Assembly: GCA_964519095.1 (NCBI GenBank)
Contig: CAZFHV010000088.1
Location: forward strand, 1 to 13,498
Length of the DNA: 13,498 nt
Source: JAEHCY01 sp964519095
GTDB lineage: Bacteria > Pseudomonadota > Gammaproteobacteria > Chromatiales > Chromatiaceae
Reading direction: 5' to 3'
Within the stretch, counting starts at the first letter, position 1. Each line of letters starts with the position of its first letter. Below, piece by piece: positions 1 to 6,149 of the stretch. A model generated the notes under the pieces. That model searched no databases. It was not told the DNA's origin and saw only the letters and a list, made by a program, of their open reading frames with translations. The position numbers and the translations under genes were made by a program.

Positions 1-75
1 AGGACCAGCAGAAGCAGGACCAGCAGAAGCAGGACCAGCAGAAGCAGGACCAGCAGAAGCAGGACCAGCAAAAAC
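1..75 (+). repeat. Tandem 15-bp repeat coding DQQKQ
   Basis: Four perfect copies of AGGACCAGCAGAAGC occupy 1-60. A fifth copy at 61-75 is degenerate (CAAAAAC at its end). The array is in frame, so each unit encodes the pentapeptide DQQKQ, and it runs into a glutamine stretch (about 76-102). It probably continues to the left of the window. Copy number can change in multiples of five residues without breaking the frame. Confidence 0.95.
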
Positions 76-974
76 AAGAGCAACAGCAGCAACAGCAGCA
101 GTCCGGCGAGGGCTCGGAGAGCGAGCAGTCCTCAGCGGGCAAGGGCGCGGAGAAGAGCGAGAGCAAGGAGGGCGAGGCGGATCAGCGGGAGGGCAAGGGT
201 GGCCCCACCCGCGAGGAAGACAAGGCCGGGCAGGACCAGGCCGAGAAGTCGGAGGGCAAGGAGGGTCAGCGGACCGAGCAGGAGGGGGATCGCGGCAAGG
301 AGGAGCGGAAGCCAGAGGCCAAGGGCCAGGAGCTCAAGGAGACCGAGAAGAAGCCCGGAGAGCAGGGCGAGAAGCTGGAGCGGGAGAAGGCGGGACCGAA
401 GAAGGAAGAGCAGCGGACCAAGGCGGGCCAGGAAGGGGAAAAGCCCCGGGACCAGGAGCGGGGCAAGGAGCAGGAGCGCTCGGACGCCAAGATGGGCAAG
501 GAGTCCGAGAGCGAGCGAAAGGCCGAGGGCGGGAAGGAGGAGGAGAAGCCCGTGCCCGGTAAGCGGCCGAAGGAGGACGAGCAGGCCGGCAAAGGGGATC
601 GTCCCAAGGACGAGACCGACCGCCGCGGCGATCAGCAGCCGCCTCCGCGCGATCAGGCCACCGCCGGTGGCCAGCGCGAGACCGGTGCGGAGCGGGCGCC
701 GCGGGATCTTCCGCCCAAGGGCGGCCGGGCGGAGGCGGTGGACCAGTTCGACCAGCTCGGCCAGCAGCCGCTATCGGACGCCGAGCGGGAGCAGGGCGGG
801 GCACCGGCCTTTGGTGGCGTCCCCCTGCCCGGTCCGGGCATGGGCATCCTCGAGCAGCGTCTGCAGCACGTGGAGGGCGATCCGGGGTTCCTGATGCGCA
901 ACCAGTTCCTGCTAGAGGAGACCGAGTTCCTGCGCAGCGCCGGCGGTCCCCTGGGCGAGAGCCGGCCGTGGTAG
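1..974 (+). CDS. BatB/BatC-type (VWA-TPR) protein, C-terminal part only
   Basis: The gene enters from the left edge. The frame runs from base 3 to TAG at 972-974, giving 323 visible residues. The first ~200 residues are low complexity: DQQKQ pentapeptides, a Q run, then a hydrophilic K/E/G/Q/R tail. The last ~45 residues are ordered and carry a segment (bases ~840-925) with LEQRLQ, VEGDPG and LMRNQF. This resembles the conserved C-terminal motif of BatB/BatC proteins (Q-x-L-x-x-V-x-x-DP-x-x-L-x-R-x-xF). Family members usually have an N-terminal von Willebrand A domain, two membrane segments and TPR repeats; these would lie outside the window. Together with the overlapping batD this marks a Bat operon, associated with oxygen or stress tolerance and MoxR-type chaperones. 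The family call rests on the C-terminal motif and on batD. Whether batB and batC are fused cannot be seen here. Confidence 0.72.
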   Translation, partial: DQQKQDQQKQDQQKQDQQKQDQQKQEQQQQQQQSGEGSESEQSSAGKGAEKSESKEGEADQREGKGGPTREEDKAGQDQAEKSEGKEGQRTEQEGDRGKEERKPEAKGQELKETEKKPGEQGEKLEREKAGPKKEEQRTKAGQEGEKPRDQERGKEQERSDAKMGKESESERKAEGGKEEEKPVPGKRPKEDEQAGKGDRPKDETDRRGDQQPPPRDQATAGGQRETGAERAPRDLPPKGGRAEAVDQFDQLGQQPLSDAEREQGGAPAFGGVPLPGPGMGILEQRLQHVEGDPGFLMRNQFLLEETEFLRSAGGPLGESRPW

Positions 975-2716
975 CCCCCTTCGGTGCTTCCCGGAGGGTG
1001 GGGACCGGGCTTGCGCTGGGGCTCCTGGTCCTGTTCGCCAGCCCCGGGCAGGGGGCCAATTACCCGGGCGGCTACGGCCAGCCGCCAGCAGGGTCCTGGC
1101 AGTACCCCAACCCGAGCCCGGGCACCACCTGGCCCGGCAGCCCCGGCGGCGCCCAGCGGCCCTGGGGCGAGCAGGCCCCCGCGCCCTGGGGCGGCTACCC
1201 GGGCGGTGGCCAGCCCGGTTGGGGTGGTCAGTCCTATCCCGGCTGGGGTCAGGGGCAGTATCCCCAGTACCCGAGTGGGGGTCAGACCCAGCGCCAGGCC
1301 CAGCCCCAGGCGGAACCCCCGCGGGTCGAGGTCGAGATCGGCAACCGTCAGCCCTACCTCCAGGAGAGTCTCCTGCTGACCCTGCGGCTGATCAGCACCG
1401 CCAGCCTCGAGACCGCCAATCCCGAGCTCCCCCAGAGCAACGATCTGCTGTTCCAGAAGGTGCAGGGACCCACCGCCCGCTCGCGCACCGGGGCCCAGGG
1501 GCGGCAGGAGATCCTCAACGAATTCGTCTATGCGGTCACCCCCCTGCGGGTGGGCAACCTGGAGATCCCGCCGATCCGGGTGCTGGGCAACCAGGCGACC
1601 AGCTATGGGGGTCGGGTCGCCTACGACGTGAGCAGCGCGGCGGCCCTGCCCATCCAGGTGCGGCCCGCCATGCCCTCGGTACAGCCCTGGCTCCCCCTGG
1701 CGCAGCTCTCCCTCAAGGCCACCCTCGACCGCCCCGAAAAGGCGGAGGAGGGTCAGCCGGTCACGCTAGTGCTCCAGCTCGACGCCCTGGGCACCAGCGG
1801 GGCCCAGCTCCCCAGCCTGGAGGCGGAGCTGCAGGCGGGGGACTTCCGGGTCTACCGCGAGCAGACCATCACCGACACCAAGCTGAGCGCGGACGCGAGC
1901 CACCTGGTGGGCACCCGCACCGAGTTCTACACCCTGGTACCCCGCTCCGGTGGCAAGCTGCGCCTGCCGGAGATCCGCATCCCCTGGTGGAACGTCCGCA
2001 GCGGGACCAAGGAGACCGCCAGCCTCCCCATCAAGACCCTGCAGGTGGCGGGGGAGTCCGGCCCCTTCGGGCTGCCCCTGGGGGCGGGGGTGCTCTCCGC
2101 TGGGGCGGCCGGCTTCTGGCTGCCCATCCTGGGGCTGCTGCTCCTGGTGAGCGGCTATTGGATCGGCGTCTGGTACAAGGGGCGGCGGATGGCGGGCCGC
2201 CAGCCGCTTCCCCCCTGGCTCCAGGCACGCCTGGGCAGCCTGGGGGAGGACCTGCGCGAGGGCACCCGGAGCGCCTTGCGGCGGCTTGCCCCGCGGCGCT
2301 GGTGGCGCCGACTCACGCCCCGCCTGGGTGCCTTGTTACCGGGCCCCCTGAGGTTCTGGATGTGCCTGAGGCAGGTGGAGGAGGAGCCGGACCCGGCGGC
2401 CTGGAGCGGCAAGGTGCAGCGCCTGAGCTGCCAGAGGCTGCGGGTCTCCGACCGCGCCGCGCTCCCCGCGATGACCGAGCGGATGATCGCCCTCTATCCC
2501 AGGGCCAACCCCGAGAAGCTCCATGCCCTGATGGCGGAGCTCGACGGGGCCCTCTATGGCAAGAAGCCCCTGGATTTCCCGCGCTGGAAGGCGGAGCTCC
2601 ACCAGCAGGTCCGGCCACGACTGGTGTCCTCGGGGCTGTTCCGCCTCGGTCGCTGGTATCGCCGCGCCCGCCTCCCGGAGCTCAATCCCCGCCAGGAGGC
2701 CCCCAGCCAGGCCTGA
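968..2716 (+). CDS. batD: BatD (oxygen-tolerance) family protein
   Basis: This is a predicted membrane-anchored periplasmic protein of 582 residues, within the BatD range. A signal peptide spans residues 1-30: R9-R10, a hydrophobic core at 12-25, likely cleavage near QGA/N. Residues 31-117 form an unusual G/P/W/Y/Q-rich linker. Residues ~118-360 hold the BatD beta-rich region, including the typical IPWWNV segment at 338-343. One membrane helix lies at about 376-401, followed by a basic cytoplasmic part and a helical C-terminus with the ALYGKKPLDFPRW stretch at 528-540. The GTG start at 968 overlaps the upstream stop by 7 bases, so translation is probably coupled. A GTG at 998 is a less likely start because it would shorten the signal-peptide n-region. 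BatD proteins are thought to act with BatA/BatB at the membrane; the exact biochemical role is not settled. The gene ends 9 bases from a convergent gene. Confidence 0.85.
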   Translation: MVAPFGASRRVGTGLALGLLVLFASPGQGANYPGGYGQPPAGSWQYPNPSPGTTWPGSPGGAQRPWGEQAPAPWGGYPGGGQPGWGGQSYPGWGQGQYPQYPSGGQTQRQAQPQAEPPRVEVEIGNRQPYLQESLLLTLRLISTASLETANPELPQSNDLLFQKVQGPTARSRTGAQGRQEILNEFVYAVTPLRVGNLEIPPIRVLGNQATSYGGRVAYDVSSAAALPIQVRPAMPSVQPWLPLAQLSLKATLDRPEKAEEGQPVTLVLQLDALGTSGAQLPSLEAELQAGDFRVYREQTITDTKLSADASHLVGTRTEFYTLVPRSGGKLRLPEIRIPWWNVRSGTKETASLPIKTLQVAGESGPFGLPLGAGVLSAGAAGFWLPILGLLLLVSGYWIGVWYKGRRMAGRQPLPPWLQARLGSLGEDLREGTRSALRRLAPRRWWRRLTPRLGALLPGPLRFWMCLRQVEEEPDPAAWSGKVQRLSCQRLRVSDRAALPAMTERMIALYPRANPEKLHALMAELDGALYGKKPLDFPRWKAELHQQVRPRLVSSGLFRLGRWYRRARLPELNPRQEAPSQA

Positions 2717-2725
2717 AGACGGCCG

Positions 2726-3154
2726 CTAGCCCCTCGGGAGACCCCCGCCGCACTCCGTTTTGGAGCCGGTCATGTCCCAAGCGAAGGTGCAGTCCAGGTA
2801 GGCGAGCACCAGCACCATACCGCGCTCCCCCTCCTCCACCATCAGGGACAGGGGGGTCCGCTTGCCGAACTGGCGATTGCCCTTGCGGACCCAGAGGCTG
2901 CGCATCTCCGGGTTGCGGGGGAAGTAGGTGTGCAGGGCGTCCTCGATGCGCACCAGGTAGCCGACCCGGCGCATCACCTCGGGCACATCCGGCAGGGGCT
3001 CCCCATCGCCCTGGGCCGCGAGCAGCGGCACACCCGCCCCGGGGGGCAGGTTCAGGATGCGCCGGATATCGGCGCCAGGCAGGCGCCAGTCCCCGAGCAG
3101 GGCCATCACCCGGCGCGTCAGCACGCCCCGCTCTTCCGAGGTCAAGTCAACCAT
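2726..3154 (-). CDS. DUF2384 (MbcA/ParS/Xre antitoxin toxin-binding domain) protein
   Basis: This 142-residue protein starts at ATG 3154, chosen because GGGAGGGG lies 5-12 bases upstream and the sequence before it does not look protein-like. The N-terminal ~60 residues are helical with a PxxxIRRILNLPPG stretch, where Xre-type antitoxins carry a degenerate helix-turn-helix. Residues ~65-122 match the DUF2384 pattern: YFPRNPEMRSLWV, then N-RQFGKRTPLSLM, then an EGERGMVLVLAYLD helix. In partner-bearing loci this domain binds an RES-type toxin. Here the neighbours are batD (convergent, 9-base gap) and glk (same strand, 200 bases upstream), neither of which is a toxin. It may be a solitary regulator or a relic of a toxin-antitoxin pair. 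The short tail after residue 125 (C135, GGG) is not part of the domain. The family call is fairly secure; the function is unknown. Confidence 0.7.
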   Translation of the reverse strand: MVDLTSEERGVLTRRVMALLGDWRLPGADIRRILNLPPGAGVPLLAAQGDGEPLPDVPEVMRRVGYLVRIEDALHTYFPRNPEMRSLWVRKGNRQFGKRTPLSLMVEEGERGMVLVLAYLDCTFAWDMTGSKTECGGGLPRG

Positions 3155-3160
3155 CAATAC

Positions 3161-3170
3161 CCCTCCCGAC
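3161..3170 (-). promoter_or_regulatory. Strong ribosome binding site of the DUF2384 gene
   Basis: Read on the minus strand, the bases before ATG 3154 are GGGAGGGGTATTG, an excellent Shine-Dalgarno at normal spacing. It decides the start at 3154 over an upstream in-frame ATG at 3232, which would add 26 residues of A/R/G-rich sequence. Confidence 0.7.
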
Positions 3171-3354
3171 CGCCTTGCCCGGCCGGCTCCTGCCAAAGAC
3201 GCCAAGATGCGGGCCGGCCGGCGGTTCTCCAAGGGCGATGGCGGGGAAGATGCTCCTCGGGTCCGGCAGGGGGCCGGTGATCCGGGCCCGCCCCAGCCTC
3301 ACCACGGCCTCACCGCAAGGCATCCCTACGGGGAGGCGGGTCGAGGCCGGGCGT

Positions 3355-4356
3355 TCAGCGGGCGATCTGGTCCCCTGGGCCCCCTTGGGTCAGCGCCAGC
3401 GCCGCCCCGAGCAGGGGGATGCGGTCATTGAGGACCACCCGCACCGGGATGCGCCGCATCAGGGGCTCCATGGGTCCCTTGGCGCGAAAGCCCTCCAGAA
3501 AGGCCGGTCCCCGCAGGGGGCCCAGCAGCTTGGGGGCGATGCCCCCCGCGAGGTAGACCCCGCCGGTGGCCAGGAGCTTGAGGGCCTGGTTACCGGCCTC
3601 GCGCCCGTAGAACCGGAGGAAGAGCTCGATCGCCTCTTGGCAGAGGGTACCGGGGCCCTGGTGGGCGGCGGGGGCGAGGACGGCGGCGGGGTAACAACCC
3701 TGCTGGGCTGGGCTGGCGGGGGGCGGGGGTGGGGGGGGCCGGTAGTCGCGGAGGAAGGCGTGGATGCGGGCGATGCCGGGGCCGGAGACCAGATGCTCCC
3801 AGCTCACGCGGCCCAGTTGGGCGGCGAGGTGCTGCTGGAGTCGGAACTCGCGCTCGTCGCTGGGGGCGAACTCCGCGTGGCCCCCCTCGGAGGCGAAGGG
3901 GTGGTGCCGCTGGCCGTCCCAGAAGAGCCCCGCCTCCCCGAGTCCGGTACCGGCGGCGATGACGCTGGCGTTGCCCCGGGCGTCCGCGGCGCCCGCCTGG
4001 AGCCCCTGGAGGTCGTTCGGGCCGAGGGCGCCGATCCCCCAGGCGGCGGCCTCCAGGTCGTTGAGGAGCCTGATCTGGGGGATGCCGAGGCGGGCGGCGA
4101 GGGCGTGGGCGTCCACCGTCCAGGGGAGGTTGGTGGTGGTGCAGCAGTCCGCTTGCACGGGTCCGGCCACCGCGAGGCAGGCGGCCTCGACCGGTCGGTG
4201 ATCCAGGGCGAGGAAGTCCTCCAGCGGGACCTCCAGGCCGGAATAGGCGGCGCTCGGGTAGTCCCGCTCGGCGCGGATGCGGACCTGGACCCCGTCGTCC
4301 TCGCAGAGGGCGATCCGCGTCTTGGTGCCCCCCACATCGGCGCAGAGGATGCGCAT
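3355..4356 (-). CDS. glk: Glucokinase (ATP-dependent, Glk family)
   Basis: It phosphorylates cytoplasmic glucose with ATP to glucose-6-phosphate. The 333 residues fit the non-ROK bacterial glucokinase family (E. coli Glk is about 320). Visible are the N-terminal nucleotide-binding motif CADVGGTKTRIAL (5-17), the catalytic Asp in LLNDLEAA (D100), the AAGTGLGEA loop (134-142), the glucose-contacting SEGGHAEF (E157, H160) with E187 in WEHLVSG, and a LAGGIAPK loop. Their numbering matches E. coli Glk closely up to residue 190. Residues 207-213 are seven consecutive prolines, followed by an A/P/Q-rich stretch, in a lobe where the E. coli protein has nothing similar. This looks like a lineage-specific surface insertion, and active-site residues are intact. 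ATG 4356 has GGAG 5-8 bases upstream. The gene lies 32 bases behind pgm and is probably cotranscribed with it. Confidence 0.93.
   Translation of the reverse strand: MRILCADVGGTKTRIALCEDDGVQVRIRAERDYPSAAYSGLEVPLEDFLALDHRPVEAACLAVAGPVQADCCTTTNLPWTVDAHALAARLGIPQIRLLNDLEAAAWGIGALGPNDLQGLQAGAADARGNASVIAAGTGLGEAGLFWDGQRHHPFASEGGHAEFAPSDEREFRLQQHLAAQLGRVSWEHLVSGPGIARIHAFLRDYRPPPPPPPASPAQQGCYPAAVLAPAAHQGPGTLCQEAIELFLRFYGREAGNQALKLLATGGVYLAGGIAPKLLGPLRGPAFLEGFRAKGPMEPLMRRIPVRVVLNDRIPLLGAALALTQGGPGDQIAR
3718..3738 (+). other. G-rich tract (G6-C-G5-T-G8) inside glk
   Basis: On the plus strand this stretch is six G, C, five G, T, eight G. Read on the coding minus strand it gives the seven proline codons 207-213 of glucokinase. 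The G-rich strand is the transcription template. The run could form an intrastrand quadruplex if the eight-G run is split in two, and it is prone to replication slippage. The base pattern is seen directly; structure formation is inference. Confidence 0.6.
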
Positions 4357-4388
4357 CGTCTCCGCTGCCGCTGCGGTGAGGCCCCTGC

Positions 4389-6023
4389 TCAGGTGATGAC
4401 GTTGGGTGCGCCGCGCCCGGTGCGCTCGCGGATCTGGGCCAGCTCCCCCGCCACCTGGATCAGGTCGGCGAGGGCCCCCTGGGGATCCTGGGCCTGGCGG
4501 CTGGGGTCGGCCTCGAAGGATTCGAGGTAGATGCGCAGGGTGGCCCCCTCGGTGCCGGTCCCCGAGAGGCGGAAGACGATGCGGGCCCCATCGGCGAAGC
4601 CGATGCGTAGCCCCTGGCGTTCGCTCCGGCTGCCATCCACGGGGTCCACATAGGCGAAGTCGTCCGCATAGGCCACCTGCCGGCCGGCGAGGGAGCGACC
4701 CATCAGCCCCGAAAGCTGGGCGCGCAGGTGGGCCATCAGGCCCGCGGCGGCATCGCTGTCGATGGCCTCGTAGTCATGGCGGGTGTAGTAGTTGCGGCCG
4801 AAGCGGCGCCAGTGCTCCTGGACGATCGCGGCGACGGACTCCTGGCGTACCGCCAGCAGGTTGAGCCAGAAGAGCACGGCCCAGAGGCCGTCCTTCTCGC
4901 GGACGTGGTCCGAGCTGGTGCCGAAGCTCTCCTCGCCACACAGGCTGATGCGACCCGCATCGAGCAGGTTGCCGAAGAACTTCCAGCCGGTGGGGGTCTC
5001 GTAGGCGGCGACGCCCAGGGCGGCGGCTACCCGGTCCGCTGCCTGGCTGGTGGGCATGGAGCGGGCGATGCCGCGGATGCCCTCCCGATAGCCGGGGGCG
5101 AGCTGGGCGTTGGCCGCCAGGATGGCCAGGCTGTCGCTGGGGGTGACGAAGATGTCGCGCCCGAGCACCATGTTGCGGTCCCCATCCCCATCGGAGGCGG
5201 CGGCGAAGTCCAGGCCGCCGGGGCCCTGGGTCAGGGCCACCAGCTCGGGGGCGTGGGCCAGGTTGGGGTCCGGGTGACCCCCGCCGAAGTCGGGCTTGGG
5301 CTCGGCGTTCATGACGGTGCCGGCGGGCGCGCCCAGGCGCCGCTCCAGGATCTCCCGGGCGTAGGGCCCGGTCACGGCGTGCATGGCGTCGAAGCGCATG
5401 CGGAAGCGGCCCGAACCGAAGAGGGCACCAATGGCGAGGAAGTCGAACAGGGAGGCCATGAGGTCCGCGTAATCGCTCACGGGGTCCATGACCTGGATGC
5501 TCATCCCCTCCCGGACACTGGTGCCGGGCCGATCCAGATCGACCTCGAAGGCATCGGCGATCTGGTAGCGGTCGATCTCCCGGCTGCGGGCGTAGATTGC
5601 CTCGGTGACCGCCTCGGGGGCGGGGCCGCCGTTGGCCACGTTGAACTTGATCCCGAAGTCCTCATCGGGCCCGCCGGGGTTGTGGCTGGCGGAGAGGACG
5701 ATGCCGCCCTGGGTGCGGTACTTGCGGATCAGGCAGGAGGCGGCAGGGGTGGAGAGGATGCCCCCCTGTCCCACCAGGACCCGCGCCACCCCTTTGGCCG
5801 CGGCCATGCGTAGGATGATGGCGATGGCCTCCCGGTTGTAGAAGCGGCCGTCGCCTCCGAGGACGAGGCTGCCCCCCGCCAGAGTCTGTTGGGTGTCGAA
5901 TAGGGCCTGGACGAAGTTCTCCAGGTAGCTGGGTTGCTGGAAGACCCGAACCTTCTTGCGTAGACCCGAGGTGCCGGGCCGCTGGTCGTTGAAGGGGCGG
6001 GTTGAAATCGTCTGAGTGCCCAT
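4389..6023 (-). CDS. pgm: Phosphoglucomutase (alpha-D-glucose phosphate-specific, PGM1-like)
   Basis: It interconverts glucose-1-phosphate and glucose-6-phosphate through a phosphoserine, linking glycolysis with glycogen and nucleotide-sugar synthesis in the cytoplasm. The 544 residues have the four domains of the alpha-D-phosphohexomutase family. Visible are the N-terminal RPGTSGLRKKV (15-25), the active-site LSASHNPGG with S113 as the phosphorylated serine, the magnesium loop SDGDGDRN (D278, D280, D282), the sugar-binding CGEESFG (362-368), and the phosphate-binding RLSGTGTEGATLR (485-497). The early PGTSGLRKK and the PTGWKFFGNL segment (344-353) resemble the eukaryotic/PGM1-like branch rather than PgcA or ManB. 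ATG 6023 fits the family N-terminus, but no clear Shine-Dalgarno precedes it. The gene is divergent from htpG and followed 32 bases later by glk, which makes its substrate. Confidence 0.95.
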   Translation of the reverse strand: MGTQTISTRPFNDQRPGTSGLRKKVRVFQQPSYLENFVQALFDTQQTLAGGSLVLGGDGRFYNREAIAIILRMAAAKGVARVLVGQGGILSTPAASCLIRKYRTQGGIVLSASHNPGGPDEDFGIKFNVANGGPAPEAVTEAIYARSREIDRYQIADAFEVDLDRPGTSVREGMSIQVMDPVSDYADLMASLFDFLAIGALFGSGRFRMRFDAMHAVTGPYAREILERRLGAPAGTVMNAEPKPDFGGGHPDPNLAHAPELVALTQGPGGLDFAAASDGDGDRNMVLGRDIFVTPSDSLAILAANAQLAPGYREGIRGIARSMPTSQAADRVAAALGVAAYETPTGWKFFGNLLDAGRISLCGEESFGTSSDHVREKDGLWAVLFWLNLLAVRQESVAAIVQEHWRRFGRNYYTRHDYEAIDSDAAAGLMAHLRAQLSGLMGRSLAGRQVAYADDFAYVDPVDGSRSERQGLRIGFADGARIVFRLSGTGTEGATLRIYLESFEADPSRQAQDPQGALADLIQVAGELAQIRERTGRGAPNVIT

Positions 6024-6149
6024 TATCTTGCACAGCCTATGAGGCGGGGAGGATCGAGGGGTGCCCGCGCGCCCGCATCCGAACGCGCCTGCAGCAAAAA
6101 TACTTTACCACAGGCTATTGAGCCCTTTCGTTGGAGGTCGCCCAAGCCC
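6024..6149. promoter_or_regulatory. Divergent pgm/htpG intergenic region
   Basis: These 126 bases must hold start signals for both directions. The only AT-rich patch is at about 6094-6108 (AAAAATACTTTA), which gives weak -10-like hexamers on both strands, such as TACTTT at 6101-6106 on the plus strand. I see no convincing -35/-10 pair and no sigma-32 pattern. The location of promoters here is therefore inferred from gene layout. Confidence 0.35.

Noticed and set aside
3270..3289. Imperfect hairpin in the glk/DUF2384 gap
   Set aside because: The stem has an internal G/G mismatch and no T-run on either strand, so it is not supported as a terminator. The rest of the 200-base gap shows no further gene or clear promoter.
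1219..4530. An 1103-codon open frame on the plus strand across batD, the DUF2384 gene and glk
   Set aside because: It is out of frame with batD and antisense to two recognised genes. Its translation is P/G/A/R-rich without domains, so it is a product of high GC and few stops.
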